NCBI RefSeq assembly: GCF_000226255.1
Contig: NZ_AGFG01000038.1
Location: 1 to 29,584, forward strand
Length of the DNA stretch: 29,584 nt
Source of the DNA: Desulfovibrio sp. A2
Lineage (GTDB): Bacteria > Desulfobacterota > Desulfovibrionia > Desulfovibrionales > Desulfovibrionaceae
Direction of reading: 5' to 3'
Shown: positions 1-7,671 of the stretch, one piece after another
How positions within the stretch are numbered: position 1 is the first letter of the stretch
How the letters are laid out: every line of letters begins with the position of its first letter
Made by a program: the position numbers and the translations under genes
Notes under the pieces: model-generated
Told to the model about the DNA's origin: nothing
What the model saw: only the letters and a program-made list of their open reading frames with translations
Databases searched by the model: none

Positions 1-1
1 C

Positions 2-45
2 CCTCCCCCACACCCCCTCCCACCTTCCAAACTTTTCCATTGGGG
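2..45. repeat. Partial terminator-like repeat at window edge
   Basis: This C-rich stretch lies just downstream of the minus-strand gene that ends at 74. It begins with CTCCCCCACACCCC (positions 3-16), the same 14 bases that end the window at 29571-29584, directly after the large hairpin behind polA. The following bases (CCAAACTTTTCC) resemble the A/T-rich centre of that hairpin. I read it as a piece of a dispersed terminator-type repeat cut by the window edge. The full structure cannot be seen. Confidence 0.35.
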
Positions 46-73
46 GTGGCCCAGAGGATGAAGACGTCCCGCT

Positions 74-1282
74 TCACATGAAGCGCACCAACTCGAACAG
101 CTTTTTCCGCTGCGTGGCCACGATGTGGTAGTATTGCGTCTGCGGGATGAAGATGTACGGCACATCCTCCGTCCGCCGGTACAGAAAGTGCGACAGGATC
201 ATCCGGTTGATGGCCTGATGCCCGATGATCATCACCCCCGGCGCGCCCCCCGCAAGAAACAGCGCCCGCCGCACCCCCCGCTCCACCCGCTCGCGCAGGG
301 TCACGTACCCTTCCCCGCCCGGATACACGTAGTGGTACTTGTCCTGCTGCCGGGCCTCGTAGTCCTGCGGAAACCGGCGGCGTATGTCGTCGTAGCGCAG
401 CCCCTCGCACTCGCCCGCGTCGATCTCGTCCAGTTCCGGCAGGGCCATCACCGTGGCCCCCGGCCGCGCCTCGCGCAGGGGGGCCGCCGTCTGCGCCGAC
501 CGCTTGCGGGTGGAGGTGAAGATGTACGGCACCTCGATGTCCGCGAAATGCGCGGCCAGTTCCTTGGCCTGGGCCTGCCCGCGCAGGGTCAGGTCCGAAT
601 CGCCGCCGATGCGCCCCTCCACGTTGTAGTAGGTCTCGCCGTGTCGGACCAGGTACAGGTTGCGCACCCACGCGGACACCAGAATGTCCCGGATGCGATG
701 GTAGTACGGCAGCCGCAGGCAGATGCGCTCGCCCACCACGCGGTTGTCCAGCGTGTCCACCCGCACCCAGCACGGCTCGTCGTCGCACGGGGCGTACATG
801 CGCTCGTAGTAATGGATGCGCTTGGTAAAGCTGTCCATGGCCGCCTGGGTGGTCTCGCGCGCGAATTCCGGCATCTGCGTCTTGCGCCGGATGGCCGCGC
901 CAAGGGCAACCGGGTCGTCGTTGACGCATTCCACGAACAGCAACGGATGGTCGGTGAGCATGGACTGGATCATGGCCCGCCGGGCGCGGCTGGCGTTGGT
1001 GGCGTCGAGGATGGCCACGTGCCCGTCGCCCGCCAGATAGTCGCGCGCGGCCATGATGTTCAGCCGGGCGATTTCCTCGCGCCGGGCGCGGCCTTCGGCG
1101 TTGTCCGGGTCGTAGAATTCCGGCCGGGCGGAATCCAGGCCCAGCATGGAACGGCGGATCTCGCCGTTGTTGAACACCTCGACGCGGAAATCCTCTGCCT
1201 CCAGGCCCTCGCGGATGCGGCGGGCCATGGTGGATTTGCCCCGCGCGGGCAGGCCGACCATGATGACGTACAGTTTGTTCAT
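74..1282 (-). CDS. Bifunctional 6-phosphofructo-2-kinase / fructose-2,6-bisphosphatase-like protein
   Basis: The 402-residue protein has the two-domain order of eukaryotic PFKFB enzymes, which make and break fructose 2,6-bisphosphate. The N-terminal kinase half has a Walker A loop GLPARGKS (residues 10-17). The C-terminal histidine-phosphatase half has VRHGET with the phospho-accepting His214, the acid Glu286 in LDEIDAGECEG, and the second catalytic His355 in IIGHQAINR; a YPGGEGY motif (320-326) also fits the family. These match the His/Glu/His triad of the mammalian enzyme in order and context. The cytosolic product would normally act on phosphofructokinase and fructose bisphosphatase. The start ATG at 1282 has AGGA upstream. 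It lies 133 bases downstream of malQ on the same strand, so co-transcription is likely. The fold assignment is firm; whether both activities exist in this bacterium is inference. Confidence 0.87.
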   Translation of the reverse strand: MNKLYVIMVGLPARGKSTMARRIREGLEAEDFRVEVFNNGEIRRSMLGLDSARPEFYDPDNAEGRARREEIARLNIMAARDYLAGDGHVAILDATNASRARRAMIQSMLTDHPLLFVECVNDDPVALGAAIRRKTQMPEFARETTQAAMDSFTKRIHYYERMYAPCDDEPCWVRVDTLDNRVVGERICLRLPYYHRIRDILVSAWVRNLYLVRHGETYYNVEGRIGGDSDLTLRGQAQAKELAAHFADIEVPYIFTSTRKRSAQTAAPLREARPGATVMALPELDEIDAGECEGLRYDDIRRRFPQDYEARQQDKYHYVYPGGEGYVTLRERVERGVRRALFLAGGAPGVMIIGHQAINRMILSHFLYRRTEDVPYIFIPQTQYYHIVATQRKKLFELVRFM

Positions 1283-1415
1283 GCGAAGTCCTGTGGAGAA
1301 GGGATGGCTTGCGAGGGGACAAGAAGGAGCGTTTGCCCCCGTTCCTCCCCACCGGCAACGGCTTCCGCGAACATGCGCCGTTCCGGGCGCGCCACATTTT
1401 GCAAACGCATGCGGC

Positions 1416-2927
1416 CTACCGCCCGAACAGTCGCGTCAACCGTGCCAGTTCCGCGTACAGGCCCGCGTCCATCTGTTCCGGCGTCATGCGCCACGCCCAG
1501 TTGCCCGCCGCCACGGACGGCGTGTTCATGCGCGCCTCCGCCCCCAGCCCCAGCACGTCCTGCACCGGGGCCACGGCCAGTTCGGCCACGCTGCCCAGCG
1601 CCAGCCGCAGCAGCGCCCCGTGCGCCTCGTGCGGGGCAATGGCGTGGCCCACGTATTCCTCCAGCCGCGCCCGCTCGTGGCCTGGCGCGGTTTCGAACCA
1701 CGCCCGCGTGGGCGCGTTGTCGTGGGTGCCGGTGTAGACCACGCTGCGCGCCTCGTGCCGGAAGGGCACGTCCGGATTGTCGGCGGGGTCGCCCCCAAAG
1801 CCGAACTGCAAGACCTTCATGCCCGGCAGGCCGAAGGCGGCCTTCAGCTCGCGCACGTCGGCGGTGATCACCCCAAGGTCCTCGGCGATGAGCGGCAGCG
1901 CCGTGAACCGCCGAGCCAGCGCGCCGAACAGCTCCATGCCCGGCGCATCCACCCAGCGGCCGTTGATGGCCGTCTCCTCCGCCGCCGGAATCTCCCAGTA
2001 CCCCGCGAAACCCCGGAAGTGGTCCAGCCGCACGATGTCGGCCATGCGCAGGTTGTGCGCCACGCGGCGCACCCACCACGAAAAGCCGTCGCGCCGCAGG
2101 GCGTCCCAGTCGTACACCGGGTTGCCCCAGCGCTGGCCCGTGGCGCTGAAATAGTCGGGCGGCACCCCCGCCACGTGGGTGGGGGCGAAATCCCCGTCCA
2201 GCCGGAAATAGCCGGGGTTGGCCCACACGTCGGCGCTGTCGTGGGTGACGTAGATGGGCACGTCGCCCACCAGCCGCACGTCAAGTTCGGTGCAGGCGGC
2301 CCGCAGGTCGTACCACTGGCGAAAAAACAGGTACTGGCAGAAGCGCACGTGGTCCAGGGCGGCGGCCTCTTGCGTGTCCAGCAGGGCCAGCGCGTCCGGG
2401 TGGCGGCGGGCGAAGGGCTCGTCCCAGGTGGTCCACGCGGCCCCGCCAAAGCGCTCCTTCAGCACCACGAACCGGGCGTAGTCGTCCAGCCAGTGGGCGT
2501 TGCCCCGGCAAAAGCGCAGGTAGGCGGTGTCCACGGCCAACTGATGGCGGTTGCGCTCCCACGCGGCGCGCAACAGGGCGCGGCGGTGCGCCTCCACGGC
2601 CTCGAAGTACACCGCCCCCCGTGCTACGTCGCGGAACTGTTCGGCCCCGGCGTCCACGTCGGCCCAGGAGACGAAGCCGTCCTCGGCCAGCCGTTCCGGA
2701 CTGACCAGCAGGGTGTTGCCCGCGAAGGCCGAGGGGCTGGAATAGGGCGAATTGCCGATGAAGGTGGACGTGGGCGTCACGGGCAGGAACTGCCACACCG
2801 TCTGTCCGGCCCCGGCCAGCAGGCGGGCGAAGGCATGGGCCGCCGGGCCCAGGTCGCCCACGCCGAAGGCCGACGGCAGGGAGGTGATGTGCAGCAGAAG
2901 ACCGCTGGCGCGGACCGGACGGGACAT
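1416..2927 (-). CDS. malQ: 4-alpha-glucanotransferase (amylomaltase)
   Basis: This 503-residue GH77 enzyme is close to the usual length of the short bacterial amylomaltases. It transfers 1,4-glucan chains between maltodextrins in the cytosol, in glycogen/maltodextrin turnover. The GH77 catalytic residues are visible: nucleophile Asp302 in RLDHFRG, acid/base Glu349 in IAEDLGV, and Asp403 in TGTHDNAPT, with the spacing expected for the family. The N-terminal LLLHITSLPS and GNSPYSSPSAFAGN are also typical. The start ATG at 2927 is preceded by AAGGAG at good spacing, so the longer upstream open frame is not used. It is followed on the same strand by the PFK-2/FBPase-2 gene, which suggests a role in using a polyglucose reserve of the kind known in Desulfovibrio. 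Confidence 0.95.
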   Translation of the reverse strand: MSRPVRASGLLLHITSLPSAFGVGDLGPAAHAFARLLAGAGQTVWQFLPVTPTSTFIGNSPYSSPSAFAGNTLLVSPERLAEDGFVSWADVDAGAEQFRDVARGAVYFEAVEAHRRALLRAAWERNRHQLAVDTAYLRFCRGNAHWLDDYARFVVLKERFGGAAWTTWDEPFARRHPDALALLDTQEAAALDHVRFCQYLFFRQWYDLRAACTELDVRLVGDVPIYVTHDSADVWANPGYFRLDGDFAPTHVAGVPPDYFSATGQRWGNPVYDWDALRRDGFSWWVRRVAHNLRMADIVRLDHFRGFAGYWEIPAAEETAINGRWVDAPGMELFGALARRFTALPLIAEDLGVITADVRELKAAFGLPGMKVLQFGFGGDPADNPDVPFRHEARSVVYTGTHDNAPTRAWFETAPGHERARLEEYVGHAIAPHEAHGALLRLALGSVAELAVAPVQDVLGLGAEARMNTPSVAAGNWAWRMTPEQMDAGLYAELARLTRLFGR

Positions 2928-3191
2928 GCGCGTGCTCCTTGAAAGATGTGCGGCGGCGATGCGCGCGGGGCGTCGCGGGATGGGACGGCGTGCGGGAAGG
3001 CCGGGCGGACGACGAACCGGGGCGGCTGCGCGCGGCGGGCCATTCCCGACGGATGTACCCGGCTGCGACGCTAGCATGAACGGAAACCGCGCGCCATGCG
3101 CGTAGACGGCGCAGGACCGGGGGGCGGAACGTCGTGCGGGGTGCCGGGCGAGAATGGGGTGGCTGCCCCGCACGCGTTCATCCGCAAGGCG

Positions 3192-4115
3192 TCAACGCCG
3201 CACGCGGTACCAGTAGCCGTAGGTGGTGGTGAAGCCCAGTCCCTCGTACAGCGCGCGGGCAGGCGTATTGCCCTGCCCCACCTGAAGCCACGCCGTGCGC
3301 GCCCCGTCCTGTCGTGCCGCGTGCAGCATGGCCGACACCAAGGACCGGCCATGCCCCTGCCGCCGCTGGTCGGGTCGCGCCACCACGGCGAAGATGCCGT
3401 AGTCCTCGCCGGTGCGGACGCCAAGCCCACACACGGCGGGCTGGCCGTCCGCGCGCAGCAGCCACGTCTGCCCGGCTGGGCCAAGGGTGGCCAGCACCCC
3501 GCGCAGGACCGGATTCACGGCGTCAGCGCCGGTGCGTCCCCGCAACCCGCCCTCCGCCGCCAGCCACGTGGCGTGGTCGACGATGGCGCACTGTCGGTCG
3601 GGCAAGGGGAAGTTGCCGGGCCGCGCCCTGGCGGCATGGTGTGGCTGGGCCGGGCATACCGGCCATCCTGCGATATCCAGTTCCTGCACCAGCGTGGGGT
3701 CGGTGGCGCTGTACCCCATGGACGCCAGCACCGGATCAAGGCCGCCCACTCCCGACGGCCCCTGCCCTTCCAGCGGTTCCGGCAACCGGAACTGTGGCGG
3801 CAGGCCGCGCGCGGCGAACCATGCCTCGGCATCGCGGACGTGCCCTTCGCTCCACGTCACGCCCGCACCCGGCATCACCAGCGGCACGCCGCTGTTGATG
3901 CGCATGGAATAGCCCCCGGCCGCGCGCAACAGCAGATGTCCCCGCCGCTCTTCCTCCAGCGCGGGCCATGCGGCGAAGCAGGCCGCCTCCAACCGCAGGC
4001 AGCGGGCCAGCCGCACGGGATGGCCCGCGCACGCGACGGCCACCTCGAAGGTGAAGGGCTGGCGATACGCACCGCCGTGCCCGGACGCCGGATGCTCACT
4101 GTCTGCGGAAACCAT
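3192..4115 (-). CDS. Tandem GNAT-family N-acetyltransferase
   Basis: The protein is about 307 residues. The C-terminal 100 residues carry a clear GNAT acetyl-CoA-binding motif A (ARPDQRRQGHGRSLVSAML) followed by NTPARALYEGLGFTTTYGYWYR, typical of the last strands of the fold. The N-terminal 200 residues, with CFAAWPALEEER, GGYSMRINSGVPL and LPPQFRLPEP, look like the degenerate first half of two-domain GNAT proteins. Substrate is unknown. Two ATG codons lie close together (4115 and 4121); AGGGGA is better spaced for 4115, which I chose. A further in-frame ATG at 4148 lies on the edge of the terminator hairpin and is less likely. The strong terminator just upstream separates it from sppA, so it probably has its own promoter, which I could not pinpoint. 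Confidence 0.85.
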   Translation of the reverse strand: MVSADSEHPASGHGGAYRQPFTFEVAVACAGHPVRLARCLRLEAACFAAWPALEEERRGHLLLRAAGGYSMRINSGVPLVMPGAGVTWSEGHVRDAEAWFAARGLPPQFRLPEPLEGQGPSGVGGLDPVLASMGYSATDPTLVQELDIAGWPVCPAQPHHAARARPGNFPLPDRQCAIVDHATWLAAEGGLRGRTGADAVNPVLRGVLATLGPAGQTWLLRADGQPAVCGLGVRTGEDYGIFAVVARPDQRRQGHGRSLVSAMLHAARQDGARTAWLQVGQGNTPARALYEGLGFTTTYGYWYRVRR

Positions 4116-4155
4116 GTTCATTCCCCTGCGCCCATTCCGACGCTCCAAAACGAAA

Positions 4156-4181
4156 GCCCCTGCGGCGTGGGCGGCAGGGGC
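4156..4181 (-). terminator. Rho-independent terminator of the rpsA-sppA transcript
   Basis: On the minus strand an 8-bp perfect stem (GCCCCTGC / GCAGGGGC, 10-base loop) is followed by TTTCGTTTT. It lies 149 bases beyond the sppA stop and just before the GNAT gene start, so it would end the rpsA-sppA message. A separate small inverted repeat, CGTACT-CTTC-AGTACG, sits at 4258-4273 between the sppA stop and this hairpin. Confidence 0.7.
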
Positions 4182-4329
4182 AAAACATACGCTACGGTGC
4201 TTTGCCGTTGCGTTTTTCGTTCTCCGGCAAGGAAGATGAATCTTTTTGCGACGGGAGCGTACTCTTCAGTACGTGACCAGAGCAAAAGATGAAATCTGAC
4301 AGCGCCGGAGGGCGAAAGGGCGCAACGGC

Positions 4330-5223
4330 CTAGTACACGTACATGAAGCCGGGCGTACCCACCCGCGACGCCGGTTGCAGGTCCAGCACCGACTCCAGCG
4401 CGTCGCGCAGCCACGACGAAGGCTTGGGCTGTTCCACCAGCACCGGGCGTTCGGCAATGCCGCACAGCTGCAGCAGGTCGGTCAGGGCCATGTCCATGCC
4501 GCCCAGGGCATCCACCAGGCCCAGTTCGTGGGCCTGCCGCCCGGTCAGCGCCCGGCCGTCGGCCACGGCGCGCACCTTTTCCACGGGCAGGTTGCGCGAA
4601 TTGGCCACCTCGGTCACGAACTGGTCGTACATGTCCATGACCAGGGCTTGCAGGTACTCGCGTTCCTGCGGGGTCATGGCCCGGAAGGGGGAACCCGCGT
4701 CCTTCATGTCGCCGGAAACCAGGGTCTGCCGGGCCAGGCCCAGCTTGTCCATGAGCCCCTGCATGTTGGGCAGTTCCATCTTCACGCCGATGGAGCCGGT
4801 GAGGGTGGCGGGGTTGGCGATGATGCGGCTGGCCCCCAGCGAAATGTAGTAGCCGCCCGACGCGGCCACGGTGCCCATGGAAACCACCACCGGCTTCACG
4901 CGCGCCATGCGGCGCACCGCCTCCAGCAGTTCCTGCGACGCGGCCACGCCGCCGCCGGGCGAATCCACCCGCAGCAGCACGCCGCGCACCGTGGGGTCTT
5001 CGCGCAGCTTGTCCATCCAGCCGACGGTCTTCGTGATGTCGGCGATCATGCCTTCCACGCGCACCACCCCGACGCGCGGGCCCGCGAAGGGGCCCGCATC
5101 GCCGGTGAAATGGCGCAAGGCGGCCGAAGCCCCCATGAAGAGGGCAACGGCCGCCATAATGAGCAGGAATCCGAAGATGAACGGATGCCGCTGGCTGAAG
5201 GAGGGTCTAGCTGTCGGAAGCAT
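4330..5223 (-). CDS. sppA: Signal peptide peptidase SppA, short 36-kDa type
   Basis: This 297-residue membrane-anchored serine protease (family S49) degrades signal peptides left after secretion. Residues 14-36 form one hydrophobic anchor (FIFGFLLIMAAVALFMGAS), with the rest outside the cytoplasm. The protease core shows VLLRVDSPGGGV (82-93), SMGTVAASGGYYIS and the catalytic Ser144 in TLTGSIGV. The C-terminal ADGRALTGRQAHELGLVD belongs to the Lys-bearing region of the Ser-Lys dyad; I did not assign the Lys with certainty. It is half the length of E. coli SppA and fits the short Bacillus-type enzymes. The start at 5223 lies inside the end of rpsA, overlapping it by 17 bases, with GGAAGAGG directly upstream, so translation is probably coupled to rpsA. 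Confidence 0.93.
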   Translation of the reverse strand: MLPTARPSFSQRHPFIFGFLLIMAAVALFMGASAALRHFTGDAGPFAGPRVGVVRVEGMIADITKTVGWMDKLREDPTVRGVLLRVDSPGGGVAASQELLEAVRRMARVKPVVVSMGTVAASGGYYISLGASRIIANPATLTGSIGVKMELPNMQGLMDKLGLARQTLVSGDMKDAGSPFRAMTPQEREYLQALVMDMYDQFVTEVANSRNLPVEKVRAVADGRALTGRQAHELGLVDALGGMDMALTDLLQLCGIAERPVLVEQPKPSSWLRDALESVLDLQPASRVGTPGFMYVY

Positions 5224-6940
5224 CCTCTTCCAGCTTCTGCTTCAGCAGGTCACCAAGGTTCTGGCCGCCCGTATCGGCGGGACCGGCGCGGAATTCCTTG
5301 GGCTTGCGACGTTCTTCCTCGTCCTTGAGCTGCTTGATGGACAGCCCGAGGCGACGTTCTTCGGCGGAGACGTGGATGACCTTGGCCTGGATGACCACGC
5401 CTTCCTTGAACATCTCGGAGGGCGACTTGATCTTCTTCTGGCTGATTTCGGAGACGTGGACCAGGCCTTCGATGCCTTCTTCCACTTCAACGAACAGGCC
5501 GAAGTCGGTGATGTTGGTCACCGTGCCTTCGATCACGCCGCCAACCGGGTAGCGCGAGGGCACGTGGGTCCACGGGTCTTCGGTCAGCTGCTTGATGCCG
5601 AGGGTGAACTTTTCGTTCTCCTGATCGACGGTCAGCACCTTGGCCTGCACCACGTCGCCGGTCTTGAACACTTCGTTGGGATGGCGGATCTTCTTGGTCC
5701 AGCTGATGTCGGACACGTGGATCAGGCCGTCGATGCCGTCCTCGATGCCGATGAACATGCCGAACTCGGTGATGTTCTTGATCACGCCTTCAAGGATGGT
5801 GCCTTCGGGGTACTTCTCGGCCACCACTTCCCACGGGTTCGGCTTGACCTGCTTCATGCCGAGGGAGATGCGCTTCTTGTCCTGGTCCACGCCGAGGATG
5901 ACCACTTCCACTTCGTCGCCCACGCGCACCATCTGCGACGGGTGACGCAGCTTGCGGGTCCACGACATTTCGGAGATGTGGACAAGGCCTTCCACGCCGG
6001 CTTCCAGCTCGACGAACGCGCCGTAGTCGACAAGGTTGGTCACGCGGCCCTGAAGCTTGGCGCCTTCGGGGTACTTGGCGGTGATGTCCTGCCACGGGTC
6101 GGCCACCAGCTGCTTCATGCCCAGCGACACCTTCTGGTTGTCGCGGTCGAAGGAGAGAACCTTCAGCTGCAGTTCCTGGCCAAGGGTGACCAGTTCCTTC
6201 GGATGGCGGATGCGCTTCCAGGACATGTCGGTGATGTGCAGCAGGCCGTCCAGCCCGCCAAGATCCACGAACACGCCGTATTCGGTGATGTTCTTGGCCT
6301 TGCCGGTGACGATCTGGCCCTCTTCGAGGGTGCGCAGCAGATCCTGACGCTTGGAATCGCGTTCCTCTTCAAGCAGGACGCGGCGGGAAACGATGACGTT
6401 GCTGCGCCGACGGTTGATCTTGAGAACACGGAATTCGTATTCCTGGTTGACCAGCGCGTCCATGTCGGGGACGGGGCGCAGGTCCACGTGCGAGCCGGGC
6501 AGGAAGGCTTCGACGCCGCCGAGATCGACGGTGTAGCCGCCCTTGATGCGACGCACGATGCGGCCGGTGATGACCCCGTTGTTTTCCTGAATCTCTTCGA
6601 GCTTGTCGAAGAGCTGCATGCGCTTGGCCTTCTCGAAGGACAGGGTGATGGTGCCTTCCATCTCGTTCTTGCGAACGACGAAGACGTCCACCTTGTCGCC
6701 CACGGCGATGTTGACCTTGCCGGTGCTGTCCCTGAACTCGGAAGCGGAAATCTGCCCTTCGGACTTGAAGTTCACGTCGATGAGAACGCTGTCCTCATCC
6801 ACGCGCACCACCTCGCCCTTGATGATCGACCCTTCTTCAAGGTCGCCGAAATCGGAGCTGAGGTAATTCTCGAGGGCGCTCTCGAAACTCAGATCCATTT
6901 CAAGAGCGGCGTTTTCCATGTTTTCGGGGGTTGCTGTCAT
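5207..6940 (-). CDS. rpsA: 30S ribosomal protein S1
   Basis: The 577-residue protein contains six consecutive S1 (OB-fold) RNA-binding repeats, beginning near residues 37, 120, 207, 292, 379 and 466. Repeats 3-6 are the most alike, each with a motif such as ITEYGVFVDL or ITDFGLFVEV followed by GLVHISEMSW. S1 binds mRNA at the small subunit and helps start translation. Length and repeat number match typical proteobacterial S1. The start at 6940 has GGAGGAAACGT just upstream, an excellent ribosome site, so the longer open frame upstream is rejected. A good sigma-70-type promoter lies about 53 bases before the start. The acidic C-terminal tail (KLEEDASDS) overlaps the beginning of sppA. Confidence 0.98.
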   Translation of the reverse strand: MTATPENMENAALEMDLSFESALENYLSSDFGDLEEGSIIKGEVVRVDEDSVLIDVNFKSEGQISASEFRDSTGKVNIAVGDKVDVFVVRKNEMEGTITLSFEKAKRMQLFDKLEEIQENNGVITGRIVRRIKGGYTVDLGGVEAFLPGSHVDLRPVPDMDALVNQEYEFRVLKINRRRSNVIVSRRVLLEEERDSKRQDLLRTLEEGQIVTGKAKNITEYGVFVDLGGLDGLLHITDMSWKRIRHPKELVTLGQELQLKVLSFDRDNQKVSLGMKQLVADPWQDITAKYPEGAKLQGRVTNLVDYGAFVELEAGVEGLVHISEMSWTRKLRHPSQMVRVGDEVEVVILGVDQDKKRISLGMKQVKPNPWEVVAEKYPEGTILEGVIKNITEFGMFIGIEDGIDGLIHVSDISWTKKIRHPNEVFKTGDVVQAKVLTVDQENEKFTLGIKQLTEDPWTHVPSRYPVGGVIEGTVTNITDFGLFVEVEEGIEGLVHVSEISQKKIKSPSEMFKEGVVIQAKVIHVSAEERRLGLSIKQLKDEEERRKPKEFRAGPADTGGQNLGDLLKQKLEEDASDS

Positions 6941-7252
6941 ACGTTTCCTCCAACCGACGCAAATTTTCCCGCCCTGATGCGCGGGATTGGTCTGCATAGC
7001 AGAATGCCCCGGGAATGACAACAGCGCGGGGAACGGCGGGTGGGAGCGGACGGGGAAAAACAGGGCGGCCGGAGCGGGACCCCCCTTGGCCAGGGCGCCA
7101 CCCCGCCCCACCCTCGCAGCCCCCCCTTGACGCCACCCGCCCGGCATGCCAACCAAAAAATCCCACGGCGGGCGTACGCTTTCTCAAGCCGACCCGCCGG
7201 GGACCACCGCAACACCACGACACCCCCGGACCACTCCGGCAGGAGGCCGACC
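6941..7252. other. Divergent intergenic region between rpsA and small membrane protein gene
   Basis: These 312 bases hold the rpsA promoter and leader on the minus side. On the plus side there is an AGGAGG ribosome site (7241-7246) for the gene at 7253, but I found no convincing -10 element for it; a TTGACG at 7127-7132 has no matching -10 at 17 bases. No further gene is seen. Confidence 0.6.
6993..7021 (-). promoter_or_regulatory. Sigma-70-type promoter of rpsA
   Basis: On the minus strand TTGTCA (-35, at 7021-7016) is followed after exactly 17 bases by TATGCA (-10, at 6998-6993), preceded by TGC as an extended -10. The predicted start of transcription is about 45 bases before the rpsA ATG. 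The -35 has one mismatch to consensus; the -10 is weaker but the extended element supports it. Confidence 0.5.
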
Positions 7253-7552
7253 ATGTACGCCATCAACTATCTGCTGAACCTGTGCGGCATCGCCATGCTG
7301 GCCGGGGCCGCCTTCAACTGGCTGCGCTGGCGCTCGGGCAACCGGGCGGCGGGCATCCGCGCGCGCAGCCTTGCCGTGGGCGGGGCCATGCTGCTGGTGT
7401 TCGGCAACCTGGTGTCGCCCATCGAACCCAAGGTGGAGCAACTGGCAAACGCCACCGCGCCGGTCACGCAGTCGCAGACGGCGCAGCCCCAAGCCGCGCC
7501 CCAGCCCGTTGCGCCCGTTGCGCCCGTAACGCCGGACCAGCCCGCCAAGTAG
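7253..7552 (+). CDS. Small membrane protein with Pro/Ala/Gln-rich tail
   Basis: This 99-residue protein is of unrecognised family. The start is well supported by AGGAGG six bases before the ATG. Residues 1-22 (MYAINYLLNLCGIAMLAGAA) and about 40-56 (SLAVGGAMLLVFGNLVS) are two hydrophobic segments, separated by a basic loop (WLRWRSGNRAAGIRAR). A low-complexity tail rich in P, A, Q and V follows (residues 65-99). By the positive-inside rule the basic loop would be cytoplasmic and both ends would face the periplasm; this is inference. It stands alone between divergent rpsA and convergent dcrH-like gene, so the context gives no function. Confidence 0.75.
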   Translation: MYAINYLLNLCGIAMLAGAAFNWLRWRSGNRAAGIRARSLAVGGAMLLVFGNLVSPIEPKVEQLANATAPVTQSQTAQPQAAPQPVAPVAPVTPDQPAK

Positions 7553-7581
7553 CCGCCGCCCGGCAGCCCGCCAAACGCACA

Positions 7582-7605
7582 GGCGGCCCGACATGCCGGG
7601 CCGCC
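7582..7605. terminator. Hairpin between convergent genes
   Basis: A 9-bp perfect stem (GGCGGCCCG / CGGGCCGCC) with a 6-base loop lies 30 bases after the small membrane protein gene and 67 bases after the convergent dcrH-like gene. Neither side has a clear T-run, so it is a likely but unproven bidirectional terminator. Confidence 0.5.
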
Positions 7606-7671
7606 GTTGGTGTCCGGTTACGCATCGCCAGCCGGAGGCCGCACCATCTCCACGCCCCCTGCATGCCGCGC

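Noticed and set aside
125..2942. Long plus-strand open frames opposite the PFK-2-like and malQ genes
   Set aside because: Low-complexity, Pro/Arg/His-rich translations with no ribosome sites, mirroring two clear minus-strand enzymes.
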